Positions 33,745 through 44,849 are shown, counted from the first letter of the stretch. The stretch is 64,000 nt of DNA from Ipomoea triloba (GCF_003576645.1 NC_044930.1:19520246-19584245), one strand, 5' to 3'. The notes: a model not told the origin generated them from the sequence alone. Numbers and translations are program-made.

Positions 33745-34748
33745 AGAACCAAGGGAAAGGGAGATGAAGCCTGTGAGGAAGGCAGCAGCGGAGAGAAGAA
33801 CAAGAAAGGGAGTAGCCACCCCTAGTTCTGTTATTGGAAAAATAGGACTTTAGATGGCTAGTTCCTGCTCTAACGATAGATTCCTATTAGGCTGACCAAG
33901 GCCAAACAAAAGTTTCTATGGAATCTATTAGGATATTGATTCATTTGTAATGCTTTCGATAATCGCTAAATGAACTTAAGGAAATGTTCCAAGTGATATC
34001 TTCTTTTGATGAATCAGTCGTGTCTCCATATCGCAATCTGTGTTCGAAAGGTAGTTCGAAAGGTACATGTTCAGTTTGCCTGTTTGCGTTATGTCTCGAA
34101 AAAGGGTAGTTCGAGAGATCACTTCAAAAGATATCAAACTGACTATCTACGTACCTCTAAATGAAGGAATAAGGAGGGTTAGGGATCAATCACTCAGGGG
34201 GAAGATCCTTAACCACAGGAGTGCTTAGATGGAGGAATAAGGAGGTTTAGGGATCAATCACTCAAAGGGAAGATCCTTAAACTAGCAAAGTCGAGAGTTT
34301 ACCTTCGAGAGGTAAAACAAATGAGCTCAACGGATATATGTGGATTGGCTAATGTTGGGCATTAATGTTAGCAACGTGGTCTTCGGTTATTGATGGTTTT
34401 TCCGCTCTTAAAGGCATTATCTTGATAAGTGGGAACATGCCTATATAAATATCATCTCTTTATATCCCACTATCCAAAAACCGCATTATACTTTACCAAA
34501 ATACCCTTACCATATCTTACATACATAACCGTTATAAAGGGTATTTCTGACCTTTAAATTCTTTTAAATGAACCGGGATCCGTTATCGGGTCAAGCTCTC
34601 AACCCTACCCATATATCCAACCCGAATCCACATGATATAAAAGCCAAATTCTTCTTCCTTACCCGGATTCAAGCTCAAACCGAATACCCAAAACCCCCAA
34701 ATCCTAAACACTGTACACATTCCCTCCAAAACCTCATATCTGTCAACA
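33745..34748 (+). other. Spacer between pol and 3' ORF with a direct repeat and TATA-like sites
   Basis: Holds a ~68-bp direct repeat (34163-34286; GGAATAAGGAGG, AGGGATCAATCACTC, GAAGATCCTTAA). TATA-like sites lie at 34441 (CTATATAAATA) and 34638 (GATATAAAAGCC). The latter is about 110 bp before the ATG of the large ORF, followed by a C-rich leader like a plant 5' UTR. Confidence 0.5.
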
Positions 34749-37700
34749 ATGGCGTCCGAATCCTCCACATCAACCTCATCTTCCGACGCATATCAGAGGG
34801 AGTTGCTACACATTCGCTCTCAGATCAAACAAGTCAAGGCGGGGAGTATCCTTGACAAAAACGGCTTCATCACCAACTCCTCTAATACAAAAATGGCGGA
34901 AAAAGTCCTGAAGAAGTTTGAGAAAGCAGGACTGATGAAATACATGACGCACGACTACCGGACCATTCACGCCCTCGACTTCACAGAATGGTTCGCAAAT
35001 GCCAAGGTCACGAAGGGTAAAATCGAAAGCCGCTTTAATGATTTTCCCATCACAACCTCTGTAGGTGACCTCAGAGCGGCATTTGATTTCACGTCATCGG
35101 AGGAAGCAGTCAAGCACCTATCGGATTACGACTTGGACAAGCAAGCCTTCTGGGAGAAAATCCGACTAGCGACTGCACCACCCAGAGCATCCTCTGCCCT
35201 CCGCAAGTTCCACCTAAAGAAGAGGTTTGCTCTTGCTGCCGACCTAATCATGAAGTTCGTGCTCGGCAAGGTGTCTGGAATCGACGAGGTTAATCTGGAC
35301 CTCCTCAAAATCCTCCATGCCATTTGGAATGACAACAAACTGGACTGGGCACACATTATCTTCAATTTCCTCAAACAGCAAGTGATGAGCTCAGTCTCCA
35401 ACACCAACCTGTCGATCAGTAAAAAGGTTGGTTTCGGCTTTGTTGTTCAATTTCTCTTAAGCCTGAAGGGCTTTGAACTGAGGGAAGGAAAAGAGATTCA
35501 TCGAAATACCTATATGGGTAGGACGAAATCTCTAGTCCCCAAAGCTAAAGGTGGTAAGGCTGCACCTTCTCCCTCACAGCCAAAAGGAAGGGGCAAAAGG
35601 AAAGCCCCAGCCAAGGAGAAGGACTCTGATGATGAGCCTTTGGATGCTCTGATTCAGAGAGTTGCTTTGAGGGCCAAAAAGGCCAAAAATATTGCTGTCA
35701 CCCAGGTTCGAGAGGTGACACCGTCAGTAATACAAGTACCCTTCGAGGACAGGGCACAAGCCCAGGGGGAACCTCAGGCTACACTGGCCACTGAGGTTGA
35801 GAGAGTGCCCCCTACCAGGTCCCTGTCAAGAGATTTCTGTGATGATCTTCATGTTGATAATAATGCTGAGGGTACTGGTAAATCTGTGTTTGAACCTCGA
35901 GAGGAGACTCGAGAAGTTGAAGGTACTGGGATCAGTGATCCAGTACAAGGGTGTGCAGAAGAACCACGAGAGATGGTTCGAGAGATAGGCTGCACAGTCA
36001 GAGTGGGAGATGATCCCTTGGAACATAGTCGAGAGATCACAGCACAGATTGACGAAGCAATTTCTGCCACTGAAATCATCTCTGATGGGCGGGATGATTT
36101 ATATGAAGAAGTTTCTACTCAGTTGGCAGTGGAAGCACCCACTCTTGATGACTTCTCCAGGGTGATCAGGTGGATCAACTGGAGAACCAGTTCTTTCACT
36201 CAACTAATGAGTCAAGCAGCTGAAATGGAGGCAGAAGAGCAGTTTGCACTCCAGTGGTTGGATATCTCCGAGATCCCAGCTCAACAACTGATGGATCTTG
36301 CCCACGAAACACGAGTGTTTAAGCTGAACAGTGGAAGAACTGATAAGGGTAAAGGCATAGCTGAAGAAACCGAGGTTGAGCCTGAGGAGGATCCAGAACT
36401 TGATGCCCAATTTCGAGAAGATATCAGGCTCGCCACTGCTATGTCCTTGGGACAGACTGTAGAACATACGAGAGGTCCAGGAGAGACCTCTGGGGTTGCT
36501 CGAGATGATACTGAAACTTCAATTGCAACAGCCGCAATCCCACTGTCCCAAGTCAGTAACTCTGCTCTGGACGAACAGGTAGCAGCTTCGAGAGGTGACT
36601 CCGAGGCCTCTGAAGCACTTGAGGTGGCTCCCAACACTGTTCTTCTTTTGCCACCACCTACGTCCACACCCTCGATTGACAACGATGAAGCTCAGATAGT
36701 TCGAGAGGGTGTAGTTCCGTTGCTCACACTGCCAGGTTTTCCTACTGCTCATGAAATAATTATCATTCCAGACTCATCAGAGCAGACCGAAATGCAGTCC
36801 AATGAGCACTTAGAGCAGATTGCCCCAAGTCCTACTGGTTCGAGGAGTACTGAGGAGGACGATGCGACCATCGAAGGTGGAAACCAGGAAGCACCTGTCG
36901 ACACCTCGTCTCCAACCTCACCAGCAGACGACCAAGTTCCCAGCACTGATTCGAGAAGTGACGCTGAGGGGGAACTTCTATTGGATGGAAACCGGGAAGC
37001 GTCCAATACCGAAGAACCCTCCCCGGCTGATCCAATCTCCACAGTTGCTGAAGCTGAGGCTCCAGGTTCGAGAGGTGAAGAGCAAGAAGTGATCCATCCC
37101 TCAGGTGGAAACCGGGAAGCGCCTGACATGGAGCTACCTTTGAGCTCTGAACCCGGTGTCCCTGTGGCTCCTCAGACACTTAATCGAGAGGTGGACTCGC
37201 AACTGCAAGTCTTGGGTGGAAATCTGGAAGCACCCAAGTCCCCTCCGACAAAAGGTACATCTCGATCCTCTTCTCCTTCTTCTTCTGACTATGATCAACA
37301 GGCCGAGCATGAGTTCGTTGGCGAGGTGCGTCAATTTATGGCTGATCAAACTCAGAAGATGGTTAAACTTGAGCGCGTACTGGCCATTGTTCGAAACGCT
37401 GCACTACCTGTGGCTGGCACAAGCAAGTCTCAGGCCAATCATGAAGAACTACTCGAACAAGCAGTATGGGCTGAGACTGCAGCACAGAAAGCTGCAGATG
37501 AGGCTGCTCTAGCTCGAGCAGAGGCTGCAAGCGTGAAGGCTGAACTCGCTGAATTACGAGCAGAGCTTCGAGCCCACCAACATTCCAATGAACTTCGACA
37601 GGATGTGATGAAGGCCATACTCGATGACCTGTCGAACCAAGTGCCTGCCCAACTTCAAGCAATCTTCGAAGGTATGTCCATCCTCCTTTCACGTGCTGAT

Positions 37701-38258
37701 GATGCCAACAAGGGGGAAAATAAAGGGAAGGGGACAAATACTCAGGGAAGGATATCAACCAGCAGCAAGAAAAGGGCAGCAAGTGAACCAGCTGGACCTC
37801 CTCCGAAAATACCAAGAATTATGAGCAAAGCAGTGGAGGATGCTAAACGAGCAGAAAATCTAAGGGTCCAGCGTACACTGGAAATGGAGAAAAGGAGAGA
37901 AGAGGACAGAGAAAGGAGAAGAAAAAGACAAGAACAACAGTCAAAAGAAGAAAGGAAGATCGATTTTCTCATGACAAACTTTAAGTTTGGAAACAGGGAA
38001 GATACTGAACAAATTCTGACTCTGGAGATATTCAAGCTTCTGAAAATCACTGGGATATCTACTCACAGCAATATGTCTCCAGAAGAATGCATTGCCTGGT
38101 GGAAAGATGGAGTAATTGATGGTGAGTTCGTGGGGGAAGCTTACAGGAACTACAGGCATCTAGATGTTACGGATGAATACATAAGCCTGGTAAATCCGAA
38201 AGACCCCATCAAGACACGAGAGGCCATCAACAAGAAGAGGAAAGCCAACAAGAAGTAA
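34749..38258 (+). CDS. Large 3' ORF of the SIRE-type copia, 1169 residues, unknown
   Basis: ATG 34749 to TAA 38256-38258. It sits where SIRE1-like elements carry their env-like ORF, but I see no signal peptide or transmembrane segment, so env function is not supported. Residues about 1-260 look globular (FTEWFANAKV, DLRAAFDFTS, VGFGFVVQFLLSLKGFEL), similar in style to plant-transposon N-terminal domains. About 260-310 is basic (KRKAPAKEK). About 310-860 is acidic, low-complexity and rich in REV/TREVEGT words, with four GGNxEAP-like repeats (near residues 710, 746, 786 and 823). About 900-965 is an Ala/Glu coiled coil, and about 1025-1070 is highly charged (KRREEDRERRRKRQ). Possibly a structural or nucleic-acid-binding accessory protein. 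The region after codon 524 is repeated after the N at 38301. Confidence 0.75.
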   Translation: MASESSTSTSSSDAYQRELLHIRSQIKQVKAGSILDKNGFITNSSNTKMAEKVLKKFEKAGLMKYMTHDYRTIHALDFTEWFANAKVTKGKIESRFNDFPITTSVGDLRAAFDFTSSEEAVKHLSDYDLDKQAFWEKIRLATAPPRASSALRKFHLKKRFALAADLIMKFVLGKVSGIDEVNLDLLKILHAIWNDNKLDWAHIIFNFLKQQVMSSVSNTNLSISKKVGFGFVVQFLLSLKGFELREGKEIHRNTYMGRTKSLVPKAKGGKAAPSPSQPKGRGKRKAPAKEKDSDDEPLDALIQRVALRAKKAKNIAVTQVREVTPSVIQVPFEDRAQAQGEPQATLATEVERVPPTRSLSRDFCDDLHVDNNAEGTGKSVFEPREETREVEGTGISDPVQGCAEEPREMVREIGCTVRVGDDPLEHSREITAQIDEAISATEIISDGRDDLYEEVSTQLAVEAPTLDDFSRVIRWINWRTSSFTQLMSQAAEMEAEEQFALQWLDISEIPAQQLMDLAHETRVFKLNSGRTDKGKGIAEETEVEPEEDPELDAQFREDIRLATAMSLGQTVEHTRGPGETSGVARDDTETSIATAAIPLSQVSNSALDEQVAASRGDSEASEALEVAPNTVLLLPPPTSTPSIDNDEAQIVREGVVPLLTLPGFPTAHEIIIIPDSSEQTEMQSNEHLEQIAPSPTGSRSTEEDDATIEGGNQEAPVDTSSPTSPADDQVPSTDSRSDAEGELLLDGNREASNTEEPSPADPISTVAEAEAPGSRGEEQEVIHPSGGNREAPDMELPLSSEPGVPVAPQTLNREVDSQLQVLGGNLEAPKSPPTKGTSRSSSPSSSDYDQQAEHEFVGEVRQFMADQTQKMVKLERVLAIVRNAALPVAGTSKSQANHEELLEQAVWAETAAQKAADEAALARAEAASVKAELAELRAELRAHQHSNELRQDVMKAILDDLSNQVPAQLQAIFEGMSILLSRADDANKGENKGKGTNTQGRISTSSKKRAASEPAGPPPKIPRIMSKAVEDAKRAENLRVQRTLEMEKRREEDRERRRKRQEQQSKEERKIDFLMTNFKFGNREDTEQILTLEIFKLLKITGISTHSNMSPEECIAWWKDGVIDGEFVGEAYRNYRHLDVTDEYISLVNPKDPIKTREAINKKRKANKK

Positions 38259-38300
38259 GCTCTCGTGGTCCAAACTCCATCTTATTCCAGTCTATTGTTG

Positions 38301-40282
38301 NGAAGCTGAACAGTGGAAGAACTGATAAGGGTAAAGGCATAGCTGAAGAAACCGAGGTTGAGCCTGAGGAGGATCCAGAACTTGATGCCCAATTTCGAGA
38401 AGATATCAGGCTCGCCACTGCTATGTCCTTGGGACAGACTGTAGAACATACGAGAGGTCCAGGAGAGACCTCTGGGGTTGCTCGAGATGATACTGAAACT
38501 TCAATTGCAACAGCCGCAATCCCACTGTCCCAAGTCAGTAACTCTGCTCTGGACGAACAGGTAGCAGCTTCGAGAGGTGACTCCGAGGCCTCTGAAGCAC
38601 TTGAGGTGGCTCCCAACACTGTTCTTCTTTTGCCACCACCTACGTCCACACCCTCGATTGACAACGATGAAGCTCAGATAGTTCGAGAGGGTGTAGTTCC
38701 GTTGCTCACACTGCCAGGTTTTCCTACTGCTCATGAAATAATTATCATTCCAGACTCATCAGAGCAGACCGAAATGCAGTCCAATGAGCACTTAGAGCAG
38801 ATTGCCCCAAGTCCTACTGGTTCGAGGAGTACTGAGGAGGACGATGCGACCATCGAAGGTGGAAACCAGGAAGCACCTGTCGACACCTCGTCTCCAACCT
38901 CACCAGCAGACGACCAAGTTCCCAGCACTGATTCGAGAAGTGACGCTGAGGGGGAACTTCTATTGGATGGAAACCGGGAAGCGTCCAATACCGAAGAACC
39001 CTCCCCGGCTGATCCAATCTCCACAGTTGCTGAAGCTGAGGCTCCAGGTTCGAGAGGTGAAGAGCAAGAAGTGATCCATCCCTCAGGTGGAAACCGGGAA
39101 GCGCCTGACATGGAGCTACCTTTGAGCTCTGAACCCGGTGTCCCTGTGGCTCCTCAGACACTTAATCGAGAGGTGGACTCGCAACTGCAAGTCTTGGGTG
39201 GAAATCTGGAAGCACCCAAGTCCCCTCCGACAAAAGGTACATCTCGATCCTCTTCTCCTTCTTCTTCTGACTATGATCAACAGGCCGAGCATGAGTTCGT
39301 TGGCGAGGTGCGTCAATTTATGGCTGATCAAACTCAGAAGATGGTTAAACTTGAGCGCGTACTGGCCATTGTTCGAAACGCTGCACTACCTGTGGCTGGC
39401 ACAAGCAAGTCTCAGGCCAATCATGAAGAACTACTCGAACAAGCAGTATGGGCTGAGACTGCAGCACAGAAAGCTGCAGATGAGGCTGCTCTAGCTCGAG
39501 CAGAGGCTGCAAGCGTGAAGGCTGAACTCGCTGAATTACGAGCAGAGCTTCGAGCCCACCAACATTCCAATGAACTTCGACAGGATGTGATGAAGGCCAT
39601 ACTCGATGACCTGTCGAACCAAGTGCCTGCCCAACTTCAAGCAATCTTCGAAGGTATGTCCATCCTCCTTTCACGTGCTGATGATGCCAACAAGGGGGAA
39701 AATAAAGGGAAGGGGACAAATACTCAGGGAAGGATATCAACCAGCAGCAAGAAAAGGGCAGCAAGTGAACCAGCTGGACCTCCTCCGAAAATACCAAGAA
39801 TTATGAGCAAAGCAGTGGAGGATGCTAAACGAGCAGAAAATCTAAGGGTCCAGCGTACACTGGAAATGGAGAAAAGGAGAGAAGAGGACAGAGAAAGGAG
39901 AAGAAAAAGACAAGAACAACAGTCAAAAGAAGAAAGGAAGATCGATTTTCTCATGACAAACTTTAAGTTTGGAAACAGGGAAGATACTGAACAAATTCTG
40001 ACTCTGGAGATATTCAAGCTTCTGAAAATCACTGGGATATCTACTCACAGCAATATGTCTCCAGAAGAATGCATTGCCTGGTGGAAAGATGGAGTAATTG
40101 ATGGTGAGTTCGTGGGGGAAGCTTACAGGAACTACAGGCATCTAGATGTTACGGATGAATACATAAGCCTGGTAAATCCGAAAGACCCCATCAAGACACG
40201 AGAGGCCATCAACAAGAAGAGGAAAGCCAACAAGAAGTAAGCTCTCGTGGTCCAAACTCCATCTTATTCCAGTCTATTGTTG
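38301..40282 (+). other. Exact duplication of 36321-38300 after a single N (probable assembly overlap)
   Basis: Bases 38303-40282 repeat 36321-38300 (1980 bp) as far as I can compare, without differences. This creates a second 3' ORF copy (38423-40240, 605 residues) that is identical to the C-terminal part of the first. The duplicate lacks the N-terminal half and is best ignored as a gene. Confidence 0.85.
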
Positions 40283-40517
40283 TTTATGTTGTTCTTGATC
40301 TTATTAGTTTTTGTTTAAATCTTTCTACTAAACTCAATCATGTAAACATTCCCTTAATCTTAAATATATATATCTTTTGCTGGGGGTGTTGTGTGAATTT
40401 GCTTATTAATGCTTTAGTAGAATAATTGTCAAACTTACCATATGCGCTGAAAATAAAATCTATGTTTATCCTCTATCAAATCAACCATATAGAGTAAGTA
40501 TAAGTGTTGGCATCATC

Positions 40518-40530
40518 AAAAAGGGAGAAA
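40518..40530 (+). other. Polypurine tract
   Basis: AAAAAGGGAGAAA directly upstream of the 3' LTR (one base gap), the plus-strand primer site. Confidence 0.9.
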
Positions 40531-40531
40531 T

Positions 40532-43085
40532 TGTTAGGAACATCATGTAATAGGTTTTGATGATACCAACTGTTAAGTAGAAATCCCCAAGTCTCGACAC
40601 ATAGGCAAAACGTTGTAAGTTCGACAAGTAAACCAAGAGCGAAAATACAACCGGGTAACTTTGAGCTCAACTCGGAAAATATTTTAGCTTGAAGTAAACT
40701 TGTTTGAACATCTTAGAAGTCTCGTGTTGTAATTTCATAGATAGAACAGAAGAAGGCACGGGACAACACTAGAGGAATAAGGGTCTGCGAGACATCAACT
40801 AAGTCTCGAGACATAAGCAGAGTTCGAGAGGTAGAGCTCTCGATGCTTGGGTTCGAGACATCAACCTTGGTCTCGATAAACTGACACTTCTCCAGTAATG
40901 CTGAATGACGGTCAGGAAGCATACTTAAAGTTTGGAGAAGAAGAATAACATGGAGATAGAATAATGAAGAGGTGCCGAACGTGAGTTTTCAAAATGGACG
41001 GAAATGGATGACACATCAGATTTCCACCACAAACGGTCAAAAGGTACACCAATCCAAAGTCGGTCTTATTCCCTAAAACGAGGATCAATGGGAATTTAAA
41101 AAGAGTAACTTTTACCAAAAGTAGCAAGTGGAGCATGGACTCAAGAAAGTGGATTATGGAATATCCACTATCAAACAAAAGGTTCAAGTTACAAGACCAC
41201 CACTCCATGAAGAATGCTGAAAAGATGCAAGTCCCATACACATCATGGGAGACAAATTTCAAACGGAATAATTTTCCCTCCAACGGAATTATTCCTCAAC
41301 TCTCATATAAAAAGGACGTGAAGACACAAAGCGAATGGGGTGAACATAGTTGGAAAATTCGAAAGAGGTGTCTGATTCAAACGTTCAATTGCAAGTGCTA
41401 AATTTGGAATATCATCCTGATATTCAAAAACAACGAGAAAACACATCTTAGTGTTTGAGAGAGTTACATAGCTTAAACTGCTACACATCTAGAAGGTGAC
41501 CGAAGCTGCTCTACATCAAAGTTTATTCAACAATAGCTTGTGGTCAGATTGGAGCTTGTTACATTCAACTGTGACAACCAAAAGTCCTTGCTTTGGATTA
41601 AGCAAGAGAGGCGGAGTAACCTGGCAGCTGTCTAGTGAAGATCTTGAGGCTTGAGGCGGGCTTGGTGATCAAAGCTCAAGTGCTCGAGAGGTGGAGTAAC
41701 NCTTGGTCTCGATAAACTGACACTTCTCCAGTAATGCTGAATGACGGTCAGGAAGCATACTTAAAGTTTGGAGAAGAAGAATAACATGGAGATAGAATAA
41801 TGAAGAGGTGCCGAACGTGAGTTTTCAAAATGGACGGAAATGGATGACACATCAGATTTCCACCACAAACGGTCAAAAGGTACACCAATCCAAAGTCGGT
41901 CTTATTCCCTAAAACGAGGATCAATGGGAATTTAAAAAGAGTAACTTTTACCAAAAGTAGCAAGTGGAGCATGGACTCAAGAAAGTGGATTATGGAATAT
42001 CCACTATCAAACAAAAGGTTCAAGTTACAAGACCACCACTCCATGAAGAATGCTGAAAAGATGCAAGTCCCATACACATCATGGGAGACAAATTTCAAAC
42101 GGAATAATTTTCCCTCCAACGGAATTATTCCTCAACTCTCATATAAAAAGGACGTGAAGACACAAAGCGAATGGGGTGAACATAGTTGGAAAATTCGAAA
42201 GAGGTGTCTGATTCAAACGTTCAATTGCAAGTGCTAAATTTGGAATATCATCCTGATATTCAAAAACAACGAGAAAACACATCTTAGTGTTTGAGAGAGT
42301 TACATAGCTTAAACTGCTACACATCTAGAAGGTGACCGAAGCTGCTCTACATCAAAGTTTATTCAACAATAGCTTGTGGTCAGATTGGAGCTTGTTACAT
42401 TCAACTGTGACAACCAAAAGTCCTTGCTTTGGATTAAGCAAGAGAGGCGGAGTAACCTGGCAGCTGTCTAGTGAAGATCTTGAGGCTTGAGGCGGGCTTG
42501 GTGATCAAAGCTCAAGTGCTCGAGAGGTGGAGTAACTGGAAGCGGGGAGAAAAACCTTGGAGAGGCGGAGTAACCTGGGAGCTGTCTTGTGAAGATCCTG
42601 AGGCTTGATGCGGGCTTGGTGATCAAAGCTCAAGTGCTCGATAGGTGGAGTAACAAGAAGCGGGGCGAAAAACCTGAGGCTTGAGGCGGGCTTCGTGATC
42701 AAAGCTCAAGCGCTCGATATTGTACTAAAAGGGAAGTTTTAGTGCAATCCTTCCAGGGAGTTTCTGGAAGAAGAGTGGACGTAGGCGGGTTGGCCGAACC
42801 ACTTAAAAATCTCTCTCGCATTTACTTTATGTTTTTATCTCTCGCTTATCTAACTCTCGAACTGCACTGCATATAACCGCACCTCTCGAACTAACTCAAA
42901 CTCGTGCTAACTAAAAGGGAATAACTTTTCCGCTGCGCATAAAACTTTGTCTTCTCCTCGTGAGGTATCGAACTGAAACATCCTTAGTTCAATACACACG
43001 AGAGGTCGAAAAGATTTGCAAAATCTTATACAAGTCTATTCACCCCCCCCCTCTAGACTTGTACCCCATCCCCTTGGGACCAACA
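40532..43085 (+). repeat. 3' LTR of the SIRE-type copia
   Basis: Begins TGTTAGGAAC and ends GGGACCAACA like the 5' LTR. It is 2554 bp as given because bases 40866-41700 recur at 41702-42536 after an N; without that it is about 1718 bp, close to the 5' LTR. The variable box near 40800-40860 is shorter than in the 5' LTR. Confidence 0.95.
41701..42536. other. Exact duplication of 40866-41700 after a single N (probable assembly overlap)
   Basis: 835 bp inside the 3' LTR repeated without visible change across a single N. Same pattern as at 8355 and 38301. Confidence 0.85.
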
Positions 43086-43906
43086 TTTATTAGTATATTT
43101 TTATTTTCTACAATAAAAATTATTCATTATCAAAAAAATTTTAAAAAAAAAGATATAATTTCCTTAGTTATATGTCTTTATTTTCTACAATAAAAATTAT
43201 TTATTATTAAAAAAATTAATTAAAATAAGAGATATAATTTCATTAGTTATAGCGTCTTTATTTTCTACCATGAAAAGATTCCTTCAAATTCATTAATTAA
43301 TTATATTCATTACACTATTCATTGCCTTCTTTTTACACTATCTTGTGATTAAATACTCCATATCAAAGTTATAATACAAAATAATGTTATATATTTATTT
43401 ACCAAATATTCTATTAATAACATAGAAATTTTTTTTAAAGATAATTTGATATAAATCATATTAATTACTTGGAGAGAATTTGTTGACAAAGAAGAATTCA
43501 AATAACGCAATAAATTGAAGCAGGAAATTATTGCGCGATATTTTTTGGACTACATCACAGTTGTTCACTTTAAAGTTAAATTGTATTTCTTTATTAATAA
43601 GATTTAAAATTTATAAATTTTTATACCAAAAATGGTATTTATTTATACTCATTTTTAAACTAAATATTTAGACTTCGTTTATACAAAAGTGCAAACATTT
43701 ATTTTAGTAACAATTATAATCAAAATCTCATATATTGTCTTGCATTCATATACTTTGAATTTCCAATTTAAATAAACAAATTTAACATTTAATTATATAT
43801 GCATGACCATCTCCTATATAATCTTTTATTGATATACTTTGAAGTACTTATTTAAAAATAAACATTGGGCACTATCCTATTCACGAAATGCGTGTGAAAA
43901 AACTAG

Positions 43907-44244
43907 TTTTTTAATACATTTTAACATATTCGTAGTATATGTTTAACAATTATGTCAACTTTGAATGGGATGTGGTTCAAACCTAAAACTTTTCTTATAA
44001 AATTAATAAGTTAAGAATAATAAAGAGTTAACAGAATATTTCGTTATTAAAGTTTATACTGACGAAATTAGGGGTTATTAAGGAAAGAAAATAATATAAT
44101 AAAGGATAAAGAAGAAAAATCATAAAATAATTCTAAAATCAAAATTATATGAACCATTCATTTCAAGAAACAATTACACCAATATTTTTTGTTCCCGTTA
44201 AGGGCCTAACTTTATTGACTCTTATTAGGTTATATATATATATA
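43907..44244 (-). mobile_element. Helitron 5'-end fragment, minus strand
   Basis: On minus the text from 44235 downward reads CCTAATAAGAGTCAATAAAG then TTAGGCC, matching the 5' region of the Helitrons at 25.8 and 11.6 kb. It is joined directly to the 3' end of the preceding Helitron; its own 3' hairpin is absent. Confidence 0.5.
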
Positions 44245-44849
44245 TAATTCAGTTCATGTGCGGTGGGGTGTTTCCCGTGCGATTGTGCAGTGGCTTTAGG
44301 TGCGTAATTTTCTTCTTAAGGTGCGTAATTTTCCTGCTTAAGGTGCGTGATTTTCCTGCTTAAGGTGCATGATTTTTTCTTCTTAAGGTGCGTTATTTTT
44401 CTTCTTAAGGTGCGTGATTTTCCTGCTTAAGGTGCATGATTTTTCCTTCTTAAGGTACGTTGTTTGTTCTTCTTAAGGTGCGTTGTTTTTTCTTCTTAAG
44501 GTGCGTGACATGTATGCTTAAGGTGCGTGATATGTATGCTTAAGGTGCGTGATATGTATGCTTAAGGTGCGTGAGTTGTTGAAACTTAAGGTACACCATT
44601 TTAAAACCTTAGGTGCATGGTTTGTGTTCTTAAGGTGCGTGACTTGTGTACTTAAGGTGCGTGGTTTGTGTACTTAAGGTGCGCAGTGTATTCTCAACTG
44701 AAGGTGCACTATTTAAAAACTTTAGGTGTGTGGTTTATGTTTCTAGCTTAAGGTGAGTGATTTGTGTACTTAAGGTGCGCTATTTTAAAGTTTAAGATGA
44801 GTACCGCACAACCGCATGGGAAGATATACCCGCAACTGAACCCTTCCAC

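Larger units (their letters stand above)
26064..43085 (+). mobile_element. Young SIRE-type Ty1/copia retrotransposon
   Basis: 5' LTR, primer site, gag, pol, small ORF, large 3' ORF, polypurine tract and 3' LTR are in order, flanked by TTTAT duplications (26059-26063 and 43086-43090). SIRE/Maximus affinity comes from the gag type, the long post-pol region with an extra ORF and the large LTRs. pol is open throughout; gag has one stop. As given it spans 17.0 kb, but two N-linked duplications (38301 and 41701) add about 2.8 kb, so the true length is probably near 14.2 kb. LTRs differ by few substitutions outside one variable box, so insertion looks recent. Confidence 0.93.
25772..43906 (+). mobile_element. 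Non-autonomous Helitron split by a copia element
   Basis: 5' end TCTACAATTTTAATAAGAGCC at 25772; the Helitron resumes at 43086 after the copia and ends with hairpin CACGAAATGCGTG, then TGAAAAAACTAG (CTAG at 43903-43906), followed by T. Without the insert it is about 1.1 kb. Internal text (TTCTATAAGAAAGGTCTTA, CAAATTGAAGC-like words, AACATTGGGCA near the 3' end) matches the Helitron at 11.6-13.2 kb. No coding content of its own. Confidence 0.75.

Noticed and set aside
36281..37815. Many 70-150-codon frames on both strands over the 3' ORF
   Set aside because: Alternate-frame shadows of the 1169-codon ORF.
34749..38258. Calling the 3' ORF an envelope gene
   Set aside because: The position fits SIRE1-type env-like ORFs, but no signal peptide, cleavage site or membrane segment is visible.
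38423..40240. Second 605-residue copy of the 3' ORF as a separate gene
   Set aside because: Exact repeat of the first copy across a single N; most likely an assembly overlap.
44300..44780. 22-bp repeated words resembling a CRISPR or telomere-like array
   Set aside because: No unique spacers of constant length and no telomere unit; the array is enclosed by inverted transposon ends.
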